Counted from the stretch's first letter, positions 42,008 to 50,419 are shown. The stretch is DNA of 64,000 bases from Streptococcus sp. oral taxon 431 (GCF_023115445.1 NZ_JALDUI010000004.1:1-64000); one strand, 5' to 3'. The notes: generated from the sequence alone by a model not told the origin. Made by a program: numbers and translations.

Positions 42008-42697
42008 TTAAAGTGAGTTAACGTCAACCTTGATACCAACACCTTGAGTAGTTGTGATTGTCAAGCTTGTTACGTAAGTTCCTTTAGCAGTAGCTGGTTT
42101 AGCTTTTTGGATTGTTTCGTTGAATGCTTTGAAGTTTTCAACCAACTTGTCAGCTTCAAATGAAACTTTACCGATGATAGCTTGTACGATACCTGCACGG
42201 TCTGCACGGTAAGTGATTTTACCACCTTTAGACTCTTCAACTGCTTTAGCAACATCCATTGTTACAGTACCAGTTTTAGGGTTTGGCATCAAGTTACGTG
42301 GTCCAAGGACACGTCCAAGACGTCCAACAAGAGCCATCATATCAGGTGTAGCGATAACTACGTCGAAGTCCAACCAACCGTCGTTGATTTTAGCAACAAG
42401 GTCGTCTTCACCAACGAAGTCTGCACCAGCAGCTTTAGCTTCTTCAGCTTTTGCACCACGTGCAAATACAAGAACGCGAGCTGTTTTACCAGTACCGTTT
42501 GGCAATACCATTGCTCCACGGATTTGTTGGTCAGCTTTTTTAACGTCGATGTTCAAGTTATAAGCAACTTCTACAGTTGCATCAAATTTTGCGAAGTTAG
42601 TTTCTTTTGCAAGAGCTACAGCTTCTTCCACGCTGTATGCTTTTGTGCTGTCGATCTTCTCAAGAGCAGCACGAAGTTGTTTGCTTTTTTTAGCCAT
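42008..42697 (-). CDS. rplA: Ribosomal protein L1
   Basis: 229 residues with all L1 landmarks: [32 protein letters not shown] and the C-terminal [11 protein letters not shown] strand. It binds the L1 stalk of 23S rRNA and, in many bacteria, its own mRNA as a repressor. AAGGAG site upstream. Second gene after rplK, with a 96-bp gap that contains an L1-site-like hairpin. Confidence 0.98.
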   Translation of the reverse strand: MAKKSKQLRAALEKIDSTKAYSVEEAVALAKETNFAKFDATVEVAYNLNIDVKKADQQIRGAMVLPNGTGKTARVLVFARGAKAEEAKAAGADFVGEDDLVAKINDGWLDFDVVIATPDMMALVGRLGRVLGPRNLMPNPKTGTVTMDVAKAVEESKGGKITYRADRAGIVQAIIGKVSFEADKLVENFKAFNETIQKAKPATAKGTYVTSLTITTTQGVGIKVDVNSL

Positions 42698-42731
42698 TTT
42701 CTATTCTCCTTGTAAGTGGTTCAATCGATTT

Positions 42732-42764
42732 TCATCTCCCACGTCACTTCTCGAAATGATGAAG
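42732..42764 (-). promoter_or_regulatory. L1-binding-site-like hairpin in the rplK-rplA spacer
   Basis: Minus strand: outer stem TTCATC/GATGAA, inner stem ATTT/AAGT with a CGAG loop, and an asymmetric 3' internal loop containing GTGGGAG. This is the arrangement and the sequence of the L1 site in 23S rRNA (GGUGGGAG, recalled). Likely translational feedback on rplA. Confidence 0.55.
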
Positions 42765-42793
42765 TCTTGCGGGTTATATAGGGATGTTATTGA

Positions 42794-43219
42794 TTAGTCA
42801 ACAACAGTGAATCCCATAGAACGAGCAGTACCTTCGATCATACGCATTGCAGACTCAATGTTTGCAGCGTTCAAATCTGGCATCTTAGTTTCTGCAATTT
42901 CTTGTACTTGTGCACGAGTAACTGTAGCAACTTTAGTTTTGTTAGGTGTACCTGATCCTTTTTCAACACCTGCAGCTTTTTTCAAAAGAACAGCAGCTGG
43001 TGGTGTTTTTGTAACGAAAGTAAATGATTTGTCTTCGTATACTGAGATAACAACTGGAATGATCATACCAGCTTGGTCAGCAGTACGAGCGTTGAACTCT
43101 TTTGTGAATCCCATGATGTTGATACCAGCTTGACCAAGAGCAGGTCCAACCGGTGGAGCTGGTGTAGCTTTACCAGCAGGGATTTGCAATTTTACAAGTT
43201 TTTCGACTTTTTTAGCCAT
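42794..43219 (-). CDS. rplK: Ribosomal protein L11
   Basis: 141 residues. N-terminal [20 protein letters not shown] and C-terminal RNA-binding domain ending [10 protein letters not shown]. It forms the GTPase-associated stalk base and is needed for RelA activation. Strong AAAGGAGG site. First gene of rplK-rplA with a consensus-like promoter and short structured leader. Confidence 0.98.
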   Translation of the reverse strand: MAKKVEKLVKLQIPAGKATPAPPVGPALGQAGINIMGFTKEFNARTADQAGMIIPVVISVYEDKSFTFVTKTPPAAVLLKKAAGVEKGSGTPNKTKVATVTRAQVQEIAETKMPDLNAANIESAMRMIEGTARSMGFTVVD

Positions 43220-43254
43220 TTTTAAATCCTCCTTTGTGGTTTTGGCGGTAATTT

Positions 43255-43292
43255 AGAGATTTTTACCTCCCACAAGTATGCTTTACGCATAC
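43255..43292 (-). promoter_or_regulatory. L1-binding-site-like leader of rplK
   Basis: Close to the predicted transcript start the leader forms GTATGC/GCATAC with a GTAAA loop, followed at once by TTGTGGGAGG. The GTGGGAG motif repeats the one before rplA. The outer helix is unclear here. Inferred autoregulatory element. Confidence 0.5.
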
Positions 43293-43298
43293 CCATCT

Positions 43299-43326
43299 AT
43301 TATACACTATTTTTTAAAAAATGCAA
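43299..43326 (-). promoter_or_regulatory. rplK-rplA promoter
   Basis: TTGCAT and TATAAT with a 16-nt spacer on the minus strand, 79 bases before the rplK start. Confidence 0.8.
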
Positions 43327-43412
43327 GAGAAATTTTTATTTTTGATATTTCTTTCTGTTACAATTTTTTGGTGAAATCAATCTTTAGAATCTTCTATCTC
43401 GATGGAGTGAAT

Positions 43413-43898
43413 TCATTCAATCAAAGTCAATACAAAACTCACTCCATTTTCAGTAGTACCACTTTCCACAAATCCAAGAGACTCAAAACATCTTCTAGAA
43501 ATCCGATTGAAAGTGTAGATTTCTTGAACTTTCAATTGTTTCCAACCCTTTTGCCGAGCTAGATCAATCAAAGTCTTCAATACCTTGCGTCCAAGTCCTT
43601 GATGTTGATAAGTTGGATTGCCAATCACAATAGGAAGATTCTCCTGAGATAAGGTTACATCCCCAATTGGAAGCCACTCTCCCTTTTCTCGAAACTCAAT
43701 CCAGAACAAATCCCCGTGTCTTTCTAAATAGGAATACATGGCATTTAATTTTTCTGAACTATAGGGTATTTTAATACCGTCTACAAGTTCCACCAAATCC
43801 ACATCTTGATACCAGGCCAAAGCTGCATCATGATGATCTGCTAAAAAATAGGGAACTAGACGCAAGGAATCATCTATCTGAATGATTTTTGTCATCAT
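43413..43898 (-). CDS. GNAT-family N-acetyltransferase
   Basis: 161 residues. Acetyl-CoA pyrophosphate loop in YQHQGLGRKVLKTLI (Q/RxxGxG/A form), followed by NRISRRCFESLGF, the usual GNAT motif B region. Substrate unknown. The start lies 29 bases inside the preceding ParB-like gene, suggesting coupling. Last gene of the ribU-PAP2-ParB-like-GNAT run; no clear terminator after it. Confidence 0.85.
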   Translation of the reverse strand: MMTKIIQIDDSLRLVPYFLADHHDAALAWYQDVDLVELVDGIKIPYSSEKLNAMYSYLERHGDLFWIEFREKGEWLPIGDVTLSQENLPIVIGNPTYQHQGLGRKVLKTLIDLARQKGWKQLKVQEIYTFNRISRRCFESLGFVESGTTENGVSFVLTLIE

Positions 43899-44289
43899 TT
43901 TCTAATCCTAATACTAGCTCCGCTGCTTGATTAAAACCATCACACCAGTTATACCATTTTGCTTCATACTCATCTTGAGGTAAGATATGATCTTTTAAAT
44001 CCAGAACAGAGTATATCTTTCTTTTCTCACAAGCTTGCGCATAGAGATGATATAGTTCATCACCACCATCTTTATCCCACTCAGCAGAAATCGTATTCTG
44101 GCCTATCAATAAAGCCTGATAAGCCCTGTGATGCCCGTCTGTAATCAACAAATAATCTCCAAATGTAAGAACACTGATTGGATTAAGATTGTGCTTTTCT
44201 ACCGATTGATAAAGCATCTGGATATCTTGTAATTTCTTTTCTGATAAGTATAGTTGACTCGGATGAAGATCTTTTATGTTGACTTCCAT
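43870..44289 (-). CDS. ParB/Srx-fold small protein
   Basis: 139 residues with a GAGGAGG site. The N-terminal half has the ParB-N/sulfiredoxin-like pattern: dispositional Leu-rich start, then ISVLTFGDYLLITDGHHRAYQAL, where GHHR corresponds to the GxxR phosphate-handling box of the fold. The C-terminal half is Trp- and Tyr-rich without a known domain, and no HTH is present, so this is not a chromosome-partition ParB. Function unknown; possibly a nucleotide-dependent enzyme. Confidence 0.65.
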   Translation of the reverse strand: MEVNIKDLHPSQLYLSEKKLQDIQMLYQSVEKHNLNPISVLTFGDYLLITDGHHRAYQALLIGQNTISAEWDKDGGDELYHLYAQACEKRKIYSVLDLKDHILPQDEYEAKWYNWCDGFNQAAELVLGLENDDKNHSDR

Positions 44290-44316
44290 TTCTTCCTCCT
44301 CAAGAAGGGTTAATGC

Positions 44317-44967
44317 CTACTTCTGCTTTCCTTTGAAGCGCCATTGAAATCGCAGTTTATCGTAGAAAGGAAACTCCATAAACAAAACTCCTATGCCTAC
44401 ACAAAGGCTGGCAATCACATCTGACGGGTAGTGAACTCCCAGATAAATTCTTGATACCAATACACTGAAGATGTATAAACTTAGCAAGATTTGAACGATT
44501 TTTCTCCAGACTGTATTCTTAATCCTTTGGCTCAAAATCACAATCAAAGTTCCAACCATAATCGTTACTGCCAGAGAATGTCCGCTTGGAAAAGAAAAAC
44601 CTTTTTCTTCTACCAAGTGTAGAATTTCTGGCCGTGGTCTTTGGTAGATATTTTTAAAAGTTACGATTAAGATTCCAGCTAAAGTCAAATTCCCCAGCAT
44701 GAGATAACTTTCCATCTTCCATTGCTTACGATAAAATATAAAAGCTACAATTAAAACCCAGCTAATAATGACTGGGATATCAATTAAGTGCGTAATTGCC
44801 CGAAAAAGAAGCGTTAAGGTCTCAGGTAAATCACCTCTAATGGCAGTCTGAATCGGCTGATCAAAACCGACCAGCATTTCTGGATAAAATTTGACAATAT
44901 AGCCAATAATCATAAAAAGTAAAAGGGCAAAAGAGCCCTTCATCATAAATGTTTGTTTATCTTTCAT
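44317..44967 (-). CDS. PAP2-family membrane phosphatase
   Basis: 216 residues, about six membrane helices. Phosphatase signature in three parts: KNIYQRPRP, PSGHS and SRIYLGVHYPSD, with both catalytic histidines present. Members dephosphorylate lipid phosphates such as undecaprenyl pyrophosphate or phosphatidylglycerophosphate; the substrate here is not defined. It overlaps the ribU 3' end by 11 bases, so it is expressed with the riboswitch-controlled transporter. Confidence 0.88.
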   Translation of the reverse strand: MKDKQTFMMKGSFALLLFMIIGYIVKFYPEMLVGFDQPIQTAIRGDLPETLTLLFRAITHLIDIPVIISWVLIVAFIFYRKQWKMESYLMLGNLTLAGILIVTFKNIYQRPRPEILHLVEEKGFSFPSGHSLAVTIMVGTLIVILSQRIKNTVWRKIVQILLSLYIFSVLVSRIYLGVHYPSDVIASLCVGIGVLFMEFPFYDKLRFQWRFKGKQK

Positions 44968-45520
44968 AGTATTTTAAAGTTGGTTTCAAAAGGACAAACA
45001 ACAACCAGAAAGAGATGGCAAAGATAATACCTTCAATCAGATTAAAAGGCAAAACCATAGTCATCAGGTAGTTGCTCAATCCTAAGATTTTCTCAATATC
45101 AAAATTAGCAAACTTAGCGTACAAAGGAACAGCATAAACATAGTTTAGAACTAGCATAGCTAGAGTTAAACCAAGCGTACCAGCTAGTGAAGCTAGGACG
45201 AAACGCATGGTTGTTCGCTCTTTTTCCCAAATCAAACCAAAAGCAAGTACAAAGACTCCCAAGGCAACAATATTCATCGGTAAACCAATATAGGTACTAA
45301 CCCCTTGATTGTTCAGAAGGATTTTCAACAAGGACCGAAGGAAAAGCACTCCAAAAGCTGCTGGTAAATCCAAGACTACCAAGCCCACAAGGACCGGTAA
45401 AATACTGAACTCAATCCTCAAAAAGGATGCCGCTGGCAAAAGCGGAAAGTCAAAGTACATCAACACAAATGAAAGTGCTGATAGAATTGCAATGGTCGAA
45501 AGTCGACGTGTGTTTGTCAT
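44957..45520 (-). CDS. ribU: Riboflavin ECF transporter substrate-binding subunit RibU
   Basis: 187 residues from the ATG at 45520, which has GGAGG 8 bases upstream. About six hydrophobic helices, beginning LSTIAILSALSFVLMYFDFP, as in ECF S-components. Assignment to riboflavin rests on the FMN riboswitch directly upstream. It should use the shared EcfA/EcfA'/EcfT module encoded elsewhere. Confidence 0.9.
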   Translation of the reverse strand: MTNTRRLSTIAILSALSFVLMYFDFPLLPAASFLRIEFSILPVLVGLVVLDLPAAFGVLFLRSLLKILLNNQGVSTYIGLPMNIVALGVFVLAFGLIWEKERTTMRFVLASLAGTLGLTLAMLVLNYVYAVPLYAKFANFDIEKILGLSNYLMTMVLPFNLIEGIIFAISFWLLFVLLKPTLKYYER

Positions 45521-45682
45521 AACAGGTTCCTCCAATTTTCTATAAAATCAGAAGAAGTTGGAAAGGATTCCTCTATCTATCCTTTATTTTTATATTCCAA
45601 AAGTTCCCCCTCACTCTTTTTTTAGCAAGCGGTTGCAATTTACCTATAAAAAATCAATTAGAATAGACAAAGCCATTCTTTC

Positions 45683-45894
45683 GTCTTCTCCCATCCAGAC
45701 TATACTGTCGGTTGTGGAATCTCACCACATCAGCTTGCGCTCGCGGACTTATTTGGCTAAGATATTTTAGATTTATCTAGGCGTCGTAGTCGAAGATAAT
45801 ACTTAAAGTATATCGAGACAAGACAACGACGAGAAAGCTAAAATAGCTAGTCAAATTTACCGCCGGTCGGGAATTTCACCCTGCCCTGAAGACC
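45683..45894 (-). ncRNA. FMN riboswitch (RFN element) controlling ribU
   Basis: Minus strand carries the conserved RFN blocks in order: TCTTCAGGGCAGGGTGAAA, TTCCCGACCGGCGGTA, AGTCCGCGAGC, GATGTGGTGAGATTCCAC and ACCGACAGTATAGTCTGGAT, closing with GGGAGAAGA, so the terminal P1 pairs TCTTC with GAAGA. The loop between GGCGGTA and AGTCCGCGA is unusually long, about 110 nt. Downstream, a weak stem GAATGG/CTATTC followed by TTTTTTA could be the off-state terminator. Confidence 0.95.
45756..45848. repeat. Long imperfect hairpin inserted in the FMN aptamer loop
   Basis: About 93 nt that fold back on themselves: GCTA...TAGC, ATTTTAG/CTAAAAT, CGTCGT/ACGACG, GTCG/CGAGAC, GATA.TACTT/AAGTA.TATC at the tip. 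The nested palindrome resembles a small inserted repeat. It sits inside the peripheral loop of the riboswitch without disturbing conserved aptamer blocks. Confidence 0.7.
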
Positions 45895-45906
45895 CCTTTA
45901 TGATAA

Positions 45907-45930
45907 CAAAAAAAGCTTGCAAGCGCAAGC
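45907..45930 (-). terminator. Terminator of trmL
   Basis: GCTTGC and GCAAGC stem with a 4-base loop followed by TTTTTTTG on the minus strand. The same sequence contributes the -35 and spacer (TTGCGC, 17 nt, TATCAT) of the likely ribU promoter. Confidence 0.85.
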
Positions 45931-45945
45931 ATTTTATCTAAGTGT

Positions 45946-46449
45946 TTATTTCAACTTATCTGTTTCGTAAGTGTGAACCAGTTCGAGACCCGCAAAGTTT
46001 TGTTGACGAAGTGCTTCATAAACAATCATACAAACTGTATTTGAAACATTGAGACTACGAACATGCTCATCATTCATAGGAATGCGGAGAGCTTTTTCTG
46101 GATGCTCACGCATAAATTCCTCAGGCAATCCCTTATCTTCTCTCCCAAAAAGAAAATAATGATCTCCTTCTGTCGTAAAATCTGCATCTGAATAGACTTT
46201 TTCTGCAAACTTGGAAATCAAGTAGAGCTGACCATCCATTTTTTCCATAAAATCAGCCAAACTATCATAAAAATGAATCTCAAGCTTGTCCCAATAATCT
46301 AGACCTGCTCGCTTCATCTTACGGTCATCGATAGGAAAGCCCATCGGTTTAATAATATGAAGGGGCGCATTCGTTGCTGCGCAGGTACGAGCAATATTAC
46401 CCGTATTTTGTGGAATTTGGGGTTCAAATAATACAATGTGATTTGCCAT
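45946..46449 (-). CDS. trmL: tRNA (cytidine/uridine-34-2'-O)-methyltransferase TrmL (CspR)
   Basis: 167 residues from the ATG at 46449; the 13 upstream in-frame codons cross the leader terminator and are not coding. SPOUT family with [20 protein letters not shown] at the start, [11 protein letters not shown] and [17 protein letters not shown], the knot and SAM-binding motifs. It methylates the wobble base of tRNA-Leu. Expressed from its own promoter through an attenuator-like leader. Confidence 0.94.
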   Translation of the reverse strand: MANHIVLFEPQIPQNTGNIARTCAATNAPLHIIKPMGFPIDDRKMKRAGLDYWDKLEIHFYDSLADFMEKMDGQLYLISKFAEKVYSDADFTTEGDHYFLFGREDKGLPEEFMREHPEKALRIPMNDEHVRSLNVSNTVCMIVYEALRQQNFAGLELVHTYETDKLK

Positions 46450-46471
46450 GCCTTGTTTCCTCTCACTAGTG

Positions 46472-46574
46472 CAAAAAAATAGCCACACTGCCCGGAGTCA
46501 AGCTCAGCAAACAGCGTGGTTAAGGCATCGTTAACTTACCTCACAACAGGTTTGAAGTAAATCAGCGAAACTAC
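46472..46574 (-). ncRNA. Structured leader RNA ending in a terminator, upstream of trmL
   Basis: About 103 nt from the predicted start to a T-run. The 3' hairpin pairs CCACGCTG with CAGTGTGG (8 bp, one G-U) around a 21-nt loop rich in G/C, followed by CTATTTTTTT. The terminator lies only about 23 bases before the trmL start codon, after which a separate GAGAGG site appears, so trmL depends on read-through. No known riboswitch or T-box motif was recognised. It may be an attenuator, a small RNA, or both. Confidence 0.6.
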
Positions 46575-46580
46575 TGTTTT

Positions 46581-46608
46581 AGTATATCACTTTCAGCTTG
46601 ATTGTCAA
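46581..46608 (-). promoter_or_regulatory. Promoter of the trmL leader
   Basis: TTGACA and TATACT with a 16-nt spacer on the minus strand. Strong. Confidence 0.85.
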
Positions 46609-46843
46609 TAGAAATGACTTGATTTTTTCAATTTTTTTACAAACATATTTACATTAGCTTAAAATGCTTATGTATTCATTAGAATTACACGAAAATAGCT
46701 GATTTATATCTTAAATTTTTAACAAGTAAGATTATCAGTGGGACAATTTTCTACCCTAATAATGAAAAGAGTCGGTTGCCGAGTGCATTTTATTCTAAAA
46801 AAGAGTATGATAGATACATATTGAAAAAGTAGGTTATTTAAGT
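46609..46843. other. Divergent spacer before trkA
   Basis: About 235 AT-rich bases. An AGAGTATGAT extended -10 at about 46803-46812 is a possible trkA promoter. No known potassium or c-di-AMP riboswitch motif was seen. Confidence 0.4.
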
Positions 46844-48193
46844 ATGAAGATTATTCTTGTCGGAGGGGGGAAAGTTGGTTCTGCCCTTTGTCGTTCACTT
46901 GTCGCTGACAATCATGATGTTGTCCTCATTGAACAGAACGAAACGGTTCTTAATTATATGACAAGCCGTTTTGATATTATTGGAATTGCAGGTAATGGGG
47001 CTGACTTTGCCATGCTAGAAGCTGCCAATGTTCAAGACTGCGATATTTTCATTGCTATGACTCAATATGACGAGGTCAATATGGTCTCTGCTGTCTTAGC
47101 TAAAAAGATGGGGGCTAAAGAAACCATCGTCCGTGTCCGCAATCCTGAGTATTCCAACCCTTACTTTAAAGAAAAAAATATTCTCGGATTTTCTCTTATT
47201 GTCAATCCAGAACTCCTTGCAGCTCGTGCTATTGCTAATATCATCGATTTCCCAAATGCTCTTTCTGTTGAGCGTTTTGCAGGTGGTTTGGTTAGTTTGA
47301 TGGAATTCAAGGTTCGAATTGATAGTAATATTTGTCAGATGTCTATTGCTGATTTCCGTAAAAAGTTTGGTAATGTTATCGTTTGTGCCATTGAGCGCGA
47401 TCATAAGCTCATGATTCCAAGTGGGGATATGGTCCTCCAAGATAAGGATCGGATCTTTGTTACAGGTAACCGTGTAGACATGATGCTTTTTCATAACTAT
47501 GTCAAATCTCGTGTCGTTAAAAGTTTACTCATTATTGGAGCTGGAAAAATCGCTTACTACCTTGTTGGTATTTTGAAAGATAGCCGTATTGATACCAAGG
47601 TCATTGAGCTTAATCCAGATCGTGCAGCATTTTTCAGTCAAAAATATCCAAAACTCTATATTGTGCAAGGTGATGGAACCGCAAAAGATATCCTCCTAGA
47701 AGAAAGCGCCCAACACTACGATGCTGTCGCAACTCTCACTGGCGTTGACGAAGAAAACATTATTACATCTATGTTCTTAGATAGTGTTGGTGTTCAGAAA
47801 AACATCACCAAGGTCAATCGAACTAGCCTTTTAGAGATTATCCATGCACCTGAGTTTTCTAGTATTATCACACCAAAAACCATCGCTGTAGATGCTATCA
47901 TGCACTTTATCCACGGTCGTGCTAATGCCCAATATTCAGACCTTCAAGCTATGCACCACCTTGCAAATGGACAGGTTGAGACACTTCAATTCCTCATCAA
48001 GGAAGCCAATAAAATGACTGGCAAACCTTTGTCTCAACTTAAATTCAAAAAAGATTTGTTGATCGCTGCTATTATTCGTAATGGGAAAACCATCTTCCCA
48101 ACTGGTGAAGATAGCCTTCAAGTCGGTGATAAACTAGTGGTTATCACGCTACTGTCAAATATCACCAAGATTTACGATTTGCTAGAGAGGTAA
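46844..48193 (+). CDS. trkA: Trk potassium uptake regulatory subunit TrkA
   Basis: 449 residues: two RCK modules, each with a Rossmann nucleotide fold (LVGGGKVGSALCRSL at 4 and IIGAGKIAYYLVGIL at about 227) and TrkA-C regions. It is cytoplasmic and gates TrkH in response to nucleotide binding. The ribosome site is weak (GTAGG). Three bases separate it from trkH. Confidence 0.95.
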   Translation: MKIILVGGGKVGSALCRSLVADNHDVVLIEQNETVLNYMTSRFDIIGIAGNGADFAMLEAANVQDCDIFIAMTQYDEVNMVSAVLAKKMGAKETIVRVRNPEYSNPYFKEKNILGFSLIVNPELLAARAIANIIDFPNALSVERFAGGLVSLMEFKVRIDSNICQMSIADFRKKFGNVIVCAIERDHKLMIPSGDMVLQDKDRIFVTGNRVDMMLFHNYVKSRVVKSLLIIGAGKIAYYLVGILKDSRIDTKVIELNPDRAAFFSQKYPKLYIVQGDGTAKDILLEESAQHYDAVATLTGVDEENIITSMFLDSVGVQKNITKVNRTSLLEIIHAPEFSSIITPKTIAVDAIMHFIHGRANAQYSDLQAMHHLANGQVETLQFLIKEANKMTGKPLSQLKFKKDLLIAAIIRNGKTIFPTGEDSLQVGDKLVVITLLSNITKIYDLLER

Positions 48194-48196
48194 GCC

Positions 48197-49636
48197 ATGA
48201 ATAGAAGTATGGTACGCTTTCTTCTTGCTAAGCTACTCTTGATTGAGGCTGGTCTACTCTTAGTTCCAGTTAGCATTGCTATTTATTATCGAGAATCGAG
48301 TCAAGTTTTTACAGCTCTTTTCTCTACCATCGGAATCCTTGTTGTTCTAGGTCTTCTGGGAATTATCAGTAAGCCTAAAAAACAGCGAATCTATGCAAAA
48401 GAAGGGGTCTTAATTGTTGCTCTCTGTTGGATTCTCTGGTCATTCTTTGGTGCCCTTCCATTTGTCTTTTCAGGACAAATTCCCAATATGATAGACGCCT
48501 TCTTTGAGATTAGTTCCGGCTTCACAACAACGGGAGCAACCATCTTAAATGACGTTTCTGTCTTAAGCCGTTCGCTTCTATTTTGGAGAAGTTTCACCCA
48601 CCTCATCGGAGGGATGGGGGTGCTGGTTTTTGCCCTAGCTATCATGGACAATGCAAAAAACAGTCACTTAGAGGTTATGAAGGCAGAGGTTCCTGGACCA
48701 GTATTTGGTAAGGTTGTATCTAAGCTAAAAAATACAGCTCAAATCCTTTATATCCTCTACCTGGCTATGTTTGCCCTTTTTGTGGTTATTTATTACCTTG
48801 CTGGGATGCCACTCTACGATAGTTTTGTCATCGCTATGGGTACTGCTGGTACAGGTGGCTTTACTGTTTATAATGATGGAATTGCCCACTATCACAGTTC
48901 TCTCATTACCTATCTGACAAGTATCGGAGTTTTGATGTTTGGTGTCAATTTCAACCTCTACTACTATCTCATGCTCCGTCGTATTAAGGAATTCTTTTTT
49001 GATGAAGAACTCCGAGCCTATCTCTTGATTGTAGCCATATCAACTGGCTTAATCACGCTTAACACACTCCACCTCTATAGCGGAGTTTCACAAAGCTTTG
49101 AGATGGCTTTCTTCCAAGTATCTAACATCATTACCACTACCGGTTTTGGATATGGAGATATCACGAACTGGCCTTTGTTTTCTCAATACATCTTGCTAAT
49201 GCTGATGGCAATCGGTGGTTCTGCCGGCTCCACTGCAGGTGGTCTCAAGGTTATCCGCGGAGTCATCCTATCTAAAATTGCTAAAAATCAAGTCTTGTCT
49301 ACCATATCACCTCACCGTGTGTTGACCCTCCAGGTCAATCAAACGGTTATTGATAAGGATACCCAGCACAAGATTCTGAAGTACTTTGTGGTTTATATCA
49401 TGATTTTACTCAGTTTGATTTTCATCGTCAGTTTAGATACCAATAATTTAATGGTTGTTACGAGTGCTGTTTTCAGTTGTTTTAACAATATCGGTCCTAT
49501 TTTAGGAACAACTGCAAGTTTCTCAATTTTTAGTCCATTTTCAAAACTTCTGCTATCCTTTGCAATGATTGCAGGACGTCTTGAAATTTATCCAATCATA
49601 CTGCTCTTTATGAAGCGCACTTGGTCTAAACGTTAG
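48197..49636 (+). CDS. trkH: Trk potassium uptake channel subunit TrkH
   Basis: 479 residues, about ten membrane helices with the four pore-loop filters of the TrkH/KtrB family: TTGATI, GTAGTGGFTV, TTTGFGYG and a final degenerate NNIGPILG. GGSAGSTAGGLKVIR is the conserved intracellular gate region. Forms the K+ pore with TrkA. The overlapping transcription ends at a strong terminator. Confidence 0.95.
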   Translation: MNRSMVRFLLAKLLLIEAGLLLVPVSIAIYYRESSQVFTALFSTIGILVVLGLLGIISKPKKQRIYAKEGVLIVALCWILWSFFGALPFVFSGQIPNMIDAFFEISSGFTTTGATILNDVSVLSRSLLFWRSFTHLIGGMGVLVFALAIMDNAKNSHLEVMKAEVPGPVFGKVVSKLKNTAQILYILYLAMFALFVVIYYLAGMPLYDSFVIAMGTAGTGGFTVYNDGIAHYHSSLITYLTSIGVLMFGVNFNLYYYLMLRRIKEFFFDEELRAYLLIVAISTGLITLNTLHLYSGVSQSFEMAFFQVSNIITTTGFGYGDITNWPLFSQYILLMLMAIGGSAGSTAGGLKVIRGVILSKIAKNQVLSTISPHRVLTLQVNQTVIDKDTQHKILKYFVVYIMILLSLIFIVSLDTNNLMVVTSAVFSCFNNIGPILGTTASFSIFSPFSKLLLSFAMIAGRLEIYPIILLFMKRTWSKR

Positions 49637-49648
49637 AACACCTATCTC

Positions 49649-49683
49649 CCCTCTTCAAGGAACCCTTGAAGAGGGATTTTTTA
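49649..49683 (+). terminator. Terminator of trkA-trkH
   Basis: CCCTCTTCAAGG and CCTTGAAGAGGG form a perfect 12-bp stem with a 3-base loop followed by ATTTTTT. Confidence 0.93.
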
Positions 49684-49786
49684 GTTTCAAAAGACAAGAC
49701 AGCCCTAAAAATCGACAATTGGGAATTTAAGGACTTTTCTCTCCTATCTTTTAGCTATAATAAGAAAAAAATATAGGGGATACTTT

Positions 49787-50419
49787 ATGGAAAAAGTCAT
49801 GAAATCAATTCGACTACTCTTGTTCTTTGCCTTAATCCAACTGGCACTTTGTAGTTGTATCTTTTGGTCTGGAACGTCTCTGGCCCTTAAACAATCCTGT
49901 TTTTATTTTCTACTGGCTTTATTGGGCTTATCTGGGTCTTGTGCCTTTATGCATTATTTATCTAGTCACAACCTGAAAAGAGATAGACTGATTGATAGGA
50001 GTCGCTTTATCTTTTTATTTTATAGTATGATGATTGTGGTCAACCTCTGTGGTATTGGACTGGTTCTGTCAGAGAGTATCGTCACTGTTAACTTACTTCA
50101 AAAAGAAGCTGTAGAACTCATCCTTCCCTCCTTCTTTTTTCTCTTTGGAGTTGATCTCGTTACCTTTCTCCCCTTGAAAAAATGGAGAAGGTTACAAAAA
50201 AATTCCAGTAGCAAGGAAGTGAGATTTGCCGTCATCATCATTTCTATTTTAATCTTCCTACGTAATCCAATCACCATTTTATCGATTGCTTTTTATATTG
50301 GCCTTGGTGCTCTATTTCTCAGTTTTTTATTCCCCAAAAATTTGAGACAGGAGGTATCATTCTACGGTCATTTGATTCGGGATATTCTATTTGTCGTCTG
50401 TACTTTCCTCTTATGGTAA
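49787..50419 (+). CDS. Integral membrane protein of unknown function
   Basis: 210 residues with a GGGG ribosome site. About five or six hydrophobic segments (about 8-28, 36-54, 72-92, 108-128, 148-170, 190-208) separated by short basic loops such as SHNLKRDRLIDRSR. A Cys-rich first helix (ALCSCIF) does not form a proper lipobox. No family recognised. TATAAT at about 49753 suggests its own promoter. A CPBP protease gene follows 60 bases later. Confidence 0.7.
   Translation: MEKVMKSIRLLLFFALIQLALCSCIFWSGTSLALKQSCFYFLLALLGLSGSCAFMHYLSSHNLKRDRLIDRSRFIFLFYSMMIVVNLCGIGLVLSESIVTVNLLQKEAVELILPSFFFLFGVDLVTFLPLKKWRRLQKNSSSKEVRFAVIIISILIFLRNPITILSIAFYIGLGALFLSFLFPKNLRQEVSFYGHLIRDILFVVCTFLLW

Noticed and set aside
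42182-42715. 177-codon frame on the plus strand opposite rplA
   Set aside because: Antisense shadow of a strongly codon-biased ribosomal gene, Cys/Phe-rich and without support.
43870-44289. Chromosome-partition ParB or Spo0J
   Set aside because: Too short, lacks HTH and dimer domains, and no parA or parS-like sequence adjoins it.
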